Source: Haloprofundus salinisoli
Lineage (GTDB): Archaea; Halobacteriota; Halobacteria; Halobacteriales; Haloferacaceae
Assembly: GCF_020097815.1 (NCBI RefSeq)
Contig: NZ_CP083663.1
Span: 2,604,001 to 2,668,000, forward strand
Length of the DNA: 64,000 nucleotides
Direction of reading: 5' to 3'
The notes under the pieces: generated by a model
Database searches by the model: none
Told to the model about the DNA's origin: nothing
The model's input: the letters and a program-made list of their open reading frames with translations, nothing else
In this document: in pieces, positions 51,683 to 59,077 of the stretch
Position numbering within the stretch: position 1 is the first letter of the stretch
How the letters are laid out: every line of letters begins with the position of its first letter
Made by a program: the position numbers and the translations under genes

Positions 51683-52357
51683 TCACCGCGGTGGCAGCGC
51701 GTCGAGTCGGTGCGTCGGCCGGAAGTCGTCAGAGACGGCGTCGAGCGTCTCCATCTCCTGTGTGAAGCTCCCGCGGTAGCTGAGGACGTGGCCCGCGAGC
51801 ACGTTCTCGACGACGGCGTCGACGTGGTATCGCTCGTCAGCGTCGTCGTACCGGTCGCGGACCTCGACGTTCGCGGCGAGCAGTCCGGGAAGTCGAACGT
51901 ATCGCTCGTCGCGGCGGACCCACTGCCGACCGCTTCCGACGACGAGCGCGCCCGCTTCGACCGAGGGGAGAAGTTCCGAGACGAGGAGACCGTCGGTGCC
52001 GAGGAAGTCGAGCAGTCGCTCGTTGTCCTCGTCCCAAACGGTCAGCGAGTCGAACCGGCGGCGTCTTCGACCGAAGGAGAACTCCCGAACCGTCGCCAGC
52101 GCTTCGTCTCCGGCGTCGTCGCGGAAGCCGACGGTTTTGACGGTGAAGGGAACGCCGTGACCGCCTTCCGGAAACAGGAGGTCCTGTGACGCCATCGCGT
52201 ACAGCGCCGGGAGGACGTGCGTTCCGCGACTGATATCCATCTCGCCGCGGCCGACGCAGAGCGCGCCGTCGTCGGCGTCGAGGGTGTACCGCTCTCTGAG
52301 TTTTGGGTGGAGGTCGTTGGCCTCGTCGCCGAGCGCGCGCTCGTAGACGCCGGTCAT
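51683..52357 (-). CDS. DUF4166-family protein
   Basis: A 224-residue acidic protein with DLHPKLRERYTL, GVPFTVKTVGFRD and LVVGSGRQWVRR. This is the pattern of DUF4166 proteins, often fused or next to NAD-dependent epimerases; the role is unknown. It starts in an ATGA overlap with the MaoC-like gene, so both are translated from one mRNA. Confidence 0.78.
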   Translation of the reverse strand: MTGVYERALGDEANDLHPKLRERYTLDADDGALCVGRGEMDISRGTHVLPALYAMASQDLLFPEGGHGVPFTVKTVGFRDDAGDEALATVREFSFGRRRRRFDSLTVWDEDNERLLDFLGTDGLLVSELLPSVEAGALVVGSGRQWVRRDERYVRLPGLLAANVEVRDRYDDADERYHVDAVVENVLAGHVLSYRGSFTQEMETLDAVSDDFRPTHRLDALPPR

Positions 52358-52743
52358 CGACCCTCACCCTTCCAGATCAACCCTGTGATGCTCCCCGACA
52401 GCACGCGCTCGCCCGCGTGCGAGCAGACGACCCCCGCAGTGAGGTCGTAGCGGTCGGCCCGCTCCTCGACCGTCTCGTAGGTCCACCTACAGGTGACTCG
52501 CTCGCCGGTGTAGACGGGACGCGAAAACGTGAACTCCATCGTGTGCGCGAGGACCTCGTGTTCGCCGCCGATTTGCGTGGGCAGCGTGGCCGTCAACAGG
52601 CCGTGAACCATCCGCCGCCCCTCGTCGTCGGGGTCTGTGTGCTGCGGTTGCGTGTCGCCGGAGAGGTCGGCGAAGCGGTCGACCTCCTCGGGCGTGAACG
52701 TTCGTTCGACGGTGTAGCTCTCGCCCGGCGTCGGCGATCTCAT
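52354..52743 (-). CDS. MaoC-like hotdog-fold dehydratase/thioesterase
   Basis: A 129-residue hotdog-fold protein of the MaoC group. It has FADLSGDTQPQHTD, whose Asp and His match the hydratase-2 motif, and HGLLTATLP. Enoyl-CoA hydration is the family activity; the acceptor is unknown. TTTTAGCG 28 bases upstream marks the promoter. It is the first gene of a two-gene unit with the DUF4166 protein. Confidence 0.82.
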   Translation of the reverse strand: MRSPTPGESYTVERTFTPEEVDRFADLSGDTQPQHTDPDDEGRRMVHGLLTATLPTQIGGEHEVLAHTMEFTFSRPVYTGERVTCRWTYETVEERADRYDLTAGVVCSHAGERVLSGSITGLIWKGEGR

Positions 52744-53069
52744 CGTTCGGTGTACTACGCTCGCTTCGCGCTAAAATGGGAGGGCCGATCGGTCGGGTCC
52801 GCGGGTCGTCTCAGGCCGTCTCAGTGATGTCGCCGTCGACCTCGGCGCTCGGTGCCGGCGTGACGGACGCACCAGCTACGTCGCTATCAACTTCTGTATC
52901 TTACCGGCGGGACACGCCGCCTGTTGCCCTGTCTTGACGAGATGCGCTGGTCCGATAGTTCGTATAGCATCTTTCGGTGTATATAGTCCGTTTCGAGCAG
53001 GTTGACTCACCGGTCTCCGGCACCGAGCCACTGACAGCTATTTACCGATGGGTTCACCAGTGAGAAGCG
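52744..53069. other. intergenic region with recombinase promoter
   Basis: Contains the gene-end fragment at 52811-52900 and AGCTATTTACCG at 53036-53047, about 28 bases before the recombinase ATG. No other feature seen. Confidence 0.5.
52811..52900 (-). pseudogene. short acidic gene remnant
   Basis: A 29-residue frame (DTEVDSDVAGASVTPAPSAE..., ending DITETA and TGA) has typical haloarchaeal acidic composition but no start codon; a stop precedes it directly. It looks like the C-terminal tail of a lost gene beside the recombinase. Chance cannot be excluded at this length. Confidence 0.25.
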
Positions 53070-54173
53070 ATGCGCGAGGAGGCAGCTATCGAATCGACTA
53101 TCGAGCGGTATCTCGACGGCGTCGAGGCGGGCAACTCCCGGAAGAACTACCGGTCGGTGTTGACCGAGTGGGCCGCGTGGCTTCGAGCGGAGGCGGGTGT
53201 GACCGCAGTCGACGCGGTGACGGTCATGCACTGTCGGCGCTACGCCCGCCACCTCAAGAGACTCGTCCGCGACGGCAACCTCCGAGCGAGCACGGCGAAC
53301 ACGTACTACGCGTACGTCCGAGCGTTTCTCGGCTTCTGCGTCGCCGACGAACTCGCCGCGACGAATCCGGCAAAATCGGCGCGCGCGACCGACGAACTCC
53401 CCGAAGACCACGGTGATAGGGACCGGCAGTTCTGGCGTCGTAAACAACGTGATGCTATACTGACCTACGTCGATCGGCGGACCGAGGAGGTCCAGTCGGA
53501 CGGCTCCGACCGAGAGATTCGCCGAGCGTTCCGGAACAGAGCGCTCGTCTCGTTGCTGGCGCTCTCGGGAGTCCGCGGCGGCGAGGTGTTCGCCGCGACC
53601 GCCGACAAGCGACGGGTTGGACTTCGATGGACGGACGTCAACCTCGACGCCAACGCCGTCCGGGTGTTCGGAAAGTCCCGCGAGTACGAGTACGCGCAGT
53701 TACCGGAGCGTGCGGGTGCGGCGCTTCTCGACCACCGCGAGCGGTGTGAGCCCGCGGATGCGTCGTGGCCGGTGTTCCCGACCGCTCACGGTCCGTCGCT
53801 TCGGCGGGCCGTCGAGACACAGCTCGGCGAGCGAGGGTGGACTGACGAGGAGATCGACGAACGCTGTTCGGAGCTACCTCTACCCGCCGTGCTCCGCGAG
53901 GAGCGAGTGACACCGCCGTCGCTCACGACGGACGGCGCGCGGAGCGTGATGAAGCGACTCTGCGCCGACGCGGAAATCGACGTGCGCGGCGAGTATCTCA
54001 AGCCGCACGGGGCGCGGCGCGGACTCGGCCACGAACTGTACGCCAACGGCCACGCCGAGCTCGCGCAATCGGCGCTGAGACACGCGAGCATCGAGACGAC
54101 CCACGAGTCGTACTCCGACATCCGGGCGGCCGAGACGGCGAGAGAAGTCGACCGAGTTCTGAAGCGGGACTAA
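53070..54173 (+). CDS. tyrosine recombinase/integrase
   Basis: A 367-residue site-specific recombinase. The N-terminal SAM-like domain (residues 8-105, NSRKNYRSVLTEWAAWL) binds DNA. The catalytic residues are all present: Arg in LSGVRGGEV, Lys in VFGKSREYE, HxxR in LKPHGARRGLG, His in LRHASIET and Tyr in HESYSDIR. It could be an element integrase or a host recombinase. No att site or element genes adjoin it; it overlaps the stop of the convergent PRC-barrel-like gene by four bases and lies 770 bases from parA. A leaderless start is likely. Confidence 0.9.
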   Translation: MREEAAIESTIERYLDGVEAGNSRKNYRSVLTEWAAWLRAEAGVTAVDAVTVMHCRRYARHLKRLVRDGNLRASTANTYYAYVRAFLGFCVADELAATNPAKSARATDELPEDHGDRDRQFWRRKQRDAILTYVDRRTEEVQSDGSDREIRRAFRNRALVSLLALSGVRGGEVFAATADKRRVGLRWTDVNLDANAVRVFGKSREYEYAQLPERAGAALLDHRERCEPADASWPVFPTAHGPSLRRAVETQLGERGWTDEEIDERCSELPLPAVLREERVTPPSLTTDGARSVMKRLCADAEIDVRGEYLKPHGARRGLGHELYANGHAELAQSALRHASIETTHESYSDIRAAETAREVDRVLKRD

Positions 54174-54400
54174 CCCTCGAAGTCGCCTTCGAGCGTCACG
54201 CGGTCCGCCGTCACGTCCGCGACGGAGCCCGAACCGATGGGGTATCGGTCCTCGTCTGCGCCGCCCCACGTGACTTCGACACCCTCGCCGAACCGAAGGA
54301 AGAAACCCTCGTCGGTCACTTCGTCGACGGTACCGACTTCGTTTCCGTCGTCGTCGTACACGGACTTGCCGACGTCGTCCTCGGACAGTTGTGACGCCAT
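54170..54400 (-). CDS. small PRC-barrel-like protein
   Basis: A 76-residue acidic protein: VGKSVYDDDGNEVGTVDEVT and GFFLRFGEGVEVTWG suggest a PRC-barrel-like beta fold (the G-x-x-V-x-D-x-x-G-x-x-x-G-x-V pattern). The function is unknown. It faces the recombinase with overlapping stop codons. Confidence 0.7.
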   Translation of the reverse strand: MASQLSEDDVGKSVYDDDGNEVGTVDEVTDEGFFLRFGEGVEVTWGGADEDRYPIGSGSVADVTADRVTLEGDFEG

Positions 54401-54850
54401 ACTGTAGAGAACGGACGCGAGACGTGAATAACTGATGGCAGGACGGTACCGCGAGCGACGCCTCGACTCTCGACGTCGGCCACTCCAGTACAGAGAAACG
54501 GAGACCGATGCGACGCCCGTACCCAACGCATGTCTGAACCGTGACTGACCAGAGTGTGCGCGGGCGTCGCGTGCGACGCTACCGCAAGCGGGTATATAAA
54601 ATGGACGTATCCGAATCAATTTCGCGTCTGTTTCTTTGAGTTTTCGTTGAATCGGCCGACGGGGGTACGGTGCTCTCTGCGAGGAGCGACGCATCGAACC
54701 GAGAACTGAATACGTGACCAGTTTTGCAGGCGCTCGAATCGGACCTCTCCTGGTCGGCCAATCGAAACACGGTTCACAAATTGTATAATTTTCATACAGT
54801 CGTCGATACGTGGATAACGTTAAGACACGCCGGAGAGACGTGGTGAACCG
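54401..54850. other. AT-rich region upstream of parA
   Basis: A textbook TATA box, TATATAAA at 54593-54600, has no gene of normal length after it for 250 bases; an untranslated RNA or long leader is possible. TTGTATAATTTTCATAC at 54781-54797 is a second AT-rich element. ATAACGTTAAG at 54814-54824 is about 31 bases before the mini-ORF at 54851. Confidence 0.45.
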
Positions 54851-54908
54851 ATGAAACGGCCGACAGTTGGTACGCGGTGCTCACATCGTAGACAGTGTAC
54901 AAATTGTA
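54776..54908. repeat. two ACAAATTGTA sites upstream of parA
   Basis: The 10-base word ACAAATTGTA occurs at 54776-54785 and 54899-54908, 123 bases apart, on the same strand; it is a near palindrome. Such paired sites beside a parA gene could be centromere-like or operator sites for the partition proteins. Confidence 0.4.
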
Positions 54909-54946
54909 GACGGTCCACCCAGTCCGGGCCGGGTGAGCGCCGATGA
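54851..54946 (+). CDS. 31-codon leader mini-ORF overlapping parA
   Basis: The basic peptide starts MKRPTVGTRC and contains CTNC after a further Cys and His, so it could bind zinc if made. Its TGA overlaps the parA ATG (ATGA). GGGTGA inside it lies about six bases before parA. Codon composition is not strongly coding-like, so a purely regulatory role is as likely. Confidence 0.35.
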   Translation: MKRPTVGTRCSHRRQCTNCRRSTQSGPGERR

Positions 54947-55800
54947 GTCGCGCGGTGAGCGTCTCGCTACAGAAGGGCGGCGTCGGCAAGACCACCGTCG
55001 CCATCAACCTCGCGGACGCGCTCGCGGCACGCGGCAACGACGTCCTCCTCGTCGACTTAGACCAGCAGGGGAACGCGACGGAGGGCGTCGGGTTCAAGGA
55101 GTACTACGAGTCCGAGGGGCCGCACATCGGCGACGTGCTTACCGAAGACGACCCCGTCGACATCGACGCGGTGATTCGCGAACGCGAGGGGTTCGACGTC
55201 GTCCCCGCGCACGTCGACTTGGACGGTGCGGAAGACCGAATCCGTAACTCGACGTTCGGCGTCCTGTGGGTCCGCCGACGCATCGTCGAACCGCTCCTCG
55301 GCGACAGATACGACTACGTGGTCATCGACTCGCCACCGAGTCTGGGGCCGCTGTCGGACGCGGCGCTCATCGGGTCGGGGAACGTCATCGTCCCGCTTTT
55401 GATGAGCGAACCGAGCGTCAGCGGATTCGAGCGGATGTGGGAGCAACAGATCGTTCCGATTCGCCAGGAGGTGGACCTCGAGCTGCTCGCCATCGTGCCG
55501 AACGACCTCAGCGGTAACAACGAGGAGAAGCGCATCATCGACGACCTCGAAACCTCTCCGTTCGCCGACTATCTCCCGGCGTTCGCCCGGAGCGCCGAGT
55601 TCGACGACGACGACTCCCCCGGCCCCGGCGTCCGTCGACGCATCGCGTTCCGACGTTCGTGGCGCGACGGCAAGACGCTACGCGAGTACGAACCGGACAA
55701 CGACATGGTCGGCCGACTCGACGAACTCGCACGCGTCGTCGAAGCCGGGACCGTCGACGTCGGCGAGAGCGAGACGGAAGAGGTGACGGCCAGTGCCTGA
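54943..55800 (+). CDS. parA: ParA/Soj-family partition ATPase
   Basis: A 285-residue Walker-type ATPase that positions DNA or protein cargo. It has the deviant Walker A KGGVGKTTVAIN (residues 11-22) with the signature Lys, Walker A' LLVDLDQQGNAT and Walker B YVVIDSPPSL. There is no N-terminal HTH, so it is the short ParA type. It overlaps the next gene by eight bases, the usual layout for a partition pair. Whether it acts on the chromosome or on a relict plasmid is open. Confidence 0.9.
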   Translation: MSRAVSVSLQKGGVGKTTVAINLADALAARGNDVLLVDLDQQGNATEGVGFKEYYESEGPHIGDVLTEDDPVDIDAVIREREGFDVVPAHVDLDGAEDRIRNSTFGVLWVRRRIVEPLLGDRYDYVVIDSPPSLGPLSDAALIGSGNVIVPLLMSEPSVSGFERMWEQQIVPIRQEVDLELLAIVPNDLSGNNEEKRIIDDLETSPFADYLPAFARSAEFDDDDSPGPGVRRRIAFRRSWRDGKTLREYEPDNDMVGRLDELARVVEAGTVDVGESETEEVTASA

Positions 55801-56224
55801 CGGCAACCGGTTCGCGGGGTTGAGCGACGCACTCGGGGACGAGACGGAGCGGGACGACGGGACTGTCGAACCCGAGGAGACCGTTGAACCCGAGGGGACC
55901 GACCGGCCCTCCGATGCGACCGGCGAGGACGAAGCAGGCGAAGACGACGAAACGGTCGAAGAGGGAACCGGCTCCGACGCGTCGGCCGACGAGAATGAGG
56001 GGCCCGCCTTCTCCTTCGAGGAGACGACGCCCAAGAGCGTCTACGTCCGCGACGGGACGCTCGACGCGCTCGAAGACTTGGAGTTCGAGGTGGAGGTCGC
56101 CCTCCGGCGCGAGTACGGCGTCCGCGACGTAACCGGACGGGAGTTCCACGACGCTCTCGTGCGCGTCGCAGCCGAACACGCCGACGACATCGCCGCAGTG
56201 GTCGTCGAGACGCGAGAGGGGTAA
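55793..56224 (+). CDS. acidic ParA-partner protein (putative centromere binder)
   Basis: A 143-residue protein from GTG 55793 within the end of parA. Residues 15-75 are a very acidic Glu/Asp/Thr linker. Residues 80-140 form a compact domain (SVYVRDGTLDALEDLEFEVE; GVRDVTGREFHDALVRVAAE), perhaps ribbon-helix-helix-like. The position fits a ParB-type adaptor but there is no ParB homology. The role is inferred from gene order. Confidence 0.65.
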   Translation: MPDGNRFAGLSDALGDETERDDGTVEPEETVEPEGTDRPSDATGEDEAGEDDETVEEGTGSDASADENEGPAFSFEETTPKSVYVRDGTLDALEDLEFEVEVALRREYGVRDVTGREFHDALVRVAAEHADDIAAVVVETREG

Positions 56225-56379
56225 CGACCGCCGCTTCGGTTTCCGACCGCGCTTCCGGGGCCAGTTAGTACTGGGGATATTCGGCTATACTAGACACACT
56301 TCGAGACGAAACAGTCAGCGAACACCGACGGTCGACGAACATTTATTCACGTGCTCGTGGCCCGACTATACGCAGACCC

Positions 56380-56901
56380 ATGGCCACCGAAACACAATCC
56401 CTGCAGACGCTTCGAGACCTGTTCGAGTACGAACTCGGCTGTATGTACTACGTCGAGAACCAGCTCGTCGACACGCTCGACGAGCTCGCGATGCAGACGC
56501 CGAACGAGAACATCAGTCGAGGCTTCGCCGACCACCGCGACGAGACGCAGAAACAGGTCGAACGACTCGAACGCGTGTTCGACGCCATCGACCGCAAACC
56601 GTTCGAGCACGAGGTGGACGCGCTCGACGGCTTGCTGCGAGACAAACAGTCGTTCGACGAGATGGTCGGGGAGGACGAACTCCGCAACGTCCACTACCTC
56701 GGTGCCGGAATGAAGACCGAGCGATTCGAGATAACGAGCTACGAGAGTCTCCAGATGCTGGCCGACAGACTCGACATGGGCAGCGACGTGACCGACCCGT
56801 TGAAGCAGAACCTCGACGAAGAGCAGCGGACGCTGGACGAACTCCAGGCGATGGCGACCGGGTCGAAACTCAAGGAACTGTTCCAGAAGCTCACCGGCTG
56901 A
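56380..56901 (+). CDS. DUF892 ferritin-like protein (YciE/YciF type)
   Basis: A 173-residue all-helical protein: LQTLRDLFEYELGCMYYVEN, then a four-helix-bundle pattern with Glu and His residues (FADHRDETQKQVERLERVF; TERFEITSYESLQMLA). This is the DUF892 ferritin-like family, associated with stress and possibly metal binding. TTTATTCAC about 35 bases upstream is the promoter candidate. Confidence 0.88.
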   Translation: MATETQSLQTLRDLFEYELGCMYYVENQLVDTLDELAMQTPNENISRGFADHRDETQKQVERLERVFDAIDRKPFEHEVDALDGLLRDKQSFDEMVGEDELRNVHYLGAGMKTERFEITSYESLQMLADRLDMGSDVTDPLKQNLDEEQRTLDELQAMATGSKLKELFQKLTG

Positions 56902-57053
56902 TTCGGGTCGTCAGTCGAGTACCGCGAATCGAGTGCCTGCGTCTCGACGTACGCTTTTTGTCTCAGCGAGAAAACCGCTCCGTAGAGAGATCGCCGCGCC
57001 GCTCACGCGGAGTGAAGCGACCCCGCGAACGACGCCACGCCGTGAACGACGCC

Positions 57054-57455
57054 TCAGCCCTCCATACCGGGCGGCGGTCCCTCTCCGTCCAACCAGGCGA
57101 GGACGAGCGGTTCGTTGTCGGCGTCGAGCATCTCGGTGACGCGGTCACGCTCACCTCGGTCGTCCGCCGAGCGGACCATCTCGCGATAGTGCGCGTCCCG
57201 CGCTGTCACGGTCAGGTCGTCGTCGAGTCCGAGGTCCTCGCTCAATCGTTCCCACAGATGTTCACTCCCATAGAGGTAGTACGCCCGGTCGTCGCGCCAC
57301 CCGAAGTTGTGTCGGTTCGAGTACTCGTACCCGCCGTCTTCGCGTTCAAAACTGTGTTGGACGGCCGTCAGCGTCTCGGCGAGTCGGCCGCGGTCGATCT
57401 CGCGCGCTTCGGCGACGGCGTCGAGTACGTCGTCGGTGAGTGGATGGTCGGTCAT
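57054..57455 (-). CDS. haloarchaeal hypothetical protein
   Basis: A 133-residue acidic soluble protein with DDVLDAVAEAREIDRGRLAE, an aromatic patch (YEYSNRHNFGWRDDRAYYLY) and EMLDADNEPLVLAWLDGE. No known motif is recognised. It stands alone on the minus strand, 95 bases from the antiporter's 3' end. Confidence 0.7.
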   Translation of the reverse strand: MTDHPLTDDVLDAVAEAREIDRGRLAETLTAVQHSFEREDGGYEYSNRHNFGWRDDRAYYLYGSEHLWERLSEDLGLDDDLTVTARDAHYREMVRSADDRGERDRVTEMLDADNEPLVLAWLDGEGPPPGMEG

Positions 57456-57550
57456 TGGTCGGCACCACGAGGACTACGGAACCACGACGGAAGAACGTCA
57501 AGCATCGAAACAGTTCGTTGATACGTCGGTCGAATCACTGAGCCACTGCG

Positions 57551-58777
57551 TCACTGCGTCATTCCGGTCGCGCGGAGGACGAACGGCATCAGGAGCCCTT
57601 GAATGACGGTGCCGACGACAGCGACGCCGAAGACGAGCGTGCGGAGCGTACCGAGGCGCGGAACGCCGTCGGGGAGACTCAACACCAGCGCGACCGGAAC
57701 GACGGTGTGGAGCCCACCCCAGACCATCACGTGTTGGAACGTGAACGGGACGTCCTCGTCGGCGACGCGGTTTGCGAGGCCGAAGAGGAGGTAGATCGCT
57801 ACCGCGCGTGCGAGGACGACGAGGACGGTCACGACGAGAACGAGGTCGAGTCGTGCGACGAAGTCGTCGAACCGGACGTTGGTCCCGATGAGGAGGTAGA
57901 CGACCGTCGTGACGAGAAACGCCGCCGTGTCCCAGACCGTCCGGACGAATCGCGTCTCGTCGCTTCGTTCGGTGAACTCACCCGACAGACCCAACGCGAG
58001 ACCCGCCCCGACCGTTGCGAGGACGCCACTGACGCCCAGATAGTGCTCGGCGAGAACGTAGCTACCGTAGGCCAAAAGCAGTGTGAACAACACGGTCCCC
58101 ATCGGGTCGTCGATGTACCGCGTCACGAAGCGTCCGAGGTAACCCGCGAGTGCGCCGACGAGAAATCCTCCGACGCCGACGACGACGAGTCGAACCGCCA
58201 ACTGCTCTATCGAAACCAGCGAGAGAAACTGCGAAGCCGACGGTGGGCGCGCGCCGAGCGAGAGCGTCCCGAGCACGACGGTGAAGAAGACGATGGCGAC
58301 GCCGTCGTTGAGCAGACTCTCGCTGTCGACGATTGCCGAGAGGCGTTCGGGCGCGTCCAGTTCGTCGAACAGCGAGAGCACCGCCGCGGGGTCCGTCGGC
58401 GAGACGATAGTCGCCAGCAACGTCGCAACCGCCAGCGGCAACGCCAGCAGGACGTGCGTCGAAACGGCGAAGAGGACGATTGTGAGCGGGAGACCGACGA
58501 GGACGAGGACGAGCGGCAGTTCCCAGTTCCGCTCGAACATCCCGTGGTCGAGTTCGACCGCGCCGTGGAACAGCAGCGTCGGGAGAAAGACCGCCACGAT
58601 GAGGTCGTGTGAGAGCGCGAGTGTGACGGGGACGTTCAGGGCGGCGGCGACGAAGCCGACGAGCACGAGCGTCACCGAGTAGGAGACGTTCGAGAAGCGG
58701 TCGGTGACCAGACGGACGAGAAGCGCGAGCGCGGAGACGGCCAACAGGGTCGAGAGCGTGGAGACGGCTTCGGCCAT
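57551..58777 (-). CDS. CPA1 Na+/H+ antiporter (NhaP-type)
   Basis: A 408-residue transporter with about twelve membrane helices. The CPA1 signature is SPTDPAAVLSLF and, one helix on, VDSESLLNDGVAIVFF, whose Asp residues bind Na+ and H+. Others are RYIDDPMGTVL and GGLHTVVPVAL. It should expel Na+ in exchange for protons, central to ion balance in a halophile. No cytosolic regulatory tail is present. The ATG at 58777 is chosen; the frame is open to a TTG nine bases earlier. Confidence 0.93.
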   Translation of the reverse strand: MAEAVSTLSTLLAVSALALLVRLVTDRFSNVSYSVTLVLVGFVAAALNVPVTLALSHDLIVAVFLPTLLFHGAVELDHGMFERNWELPLVLVLVGLPLTIVLFAVSTHVLLALPLAVATLLATIVSPTDPAAVLSLFDELDAPERLSAIVDSESLLNDGVAIVFFTVVLGTLSLGARPPSASQFLSLVSIEQLAVRLVVVGVGGFLVGALAGYLGRFVTRYIDDPMGTVLFTLLLAYGSYVLAEHYLGVSGVLATVGAGLALGLSGEFTERSDETRFVRTVWDTAAFLVTTVVYLLIGTNVRFDDFVARLDLVLVVTVLVVLARAVAIYLLFGLANRVADEDVPFTFQHVMVWGGLHTVVPVALVLSLPDGVPRLGTLRTLVFGVAVVGTVIQGLLMPFVLRATGMTQ

Positions 58778-58990
58778 GGGAGACAATGTACTGGTGAGAC
58801 GACGATGTAGCTAACTCACGTCGTCACGATTGTCGTCGGGACAGGAACGTCAACGGGCCCGAGAAACCGGGAGTCGACGACTCAAAAAAGGAGTCGGCAG
58901 CCCGATGGCGAGAGAACCCGACTGACCGGGCCGACGTGGTATTTACTCGGTCGCTCTCTAAACGCGCCGAGTGCGTGCTATTCACATGCT

Positions 58991-59077
58991 ATGTCCGATG
59001 CGGTTAGCCAGACGACGACCGACTACGAGGAGAGACGCGACCGGACGGTCTCGCGCGAATTCGAGGTGACACCGTGA
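58991..59077 (+). CDS. 28-codon leader mini-ORF overlapping the esterase gene
   Basis: The peptide starts MSDAVSQTTTDYEERR, is acidic and has strong GC at third positions, so it looks translated. Its TGA overlaps the next GTG (GTGA), and GAGGTGA four bases before that GTG lies in its last codons. CTCTAAAC about 31 bases upstream is a weak TATA candidate. Confidence 0.45.
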   Translation: MSDAVSQTTTDYEERRDRTVSREFEVTP

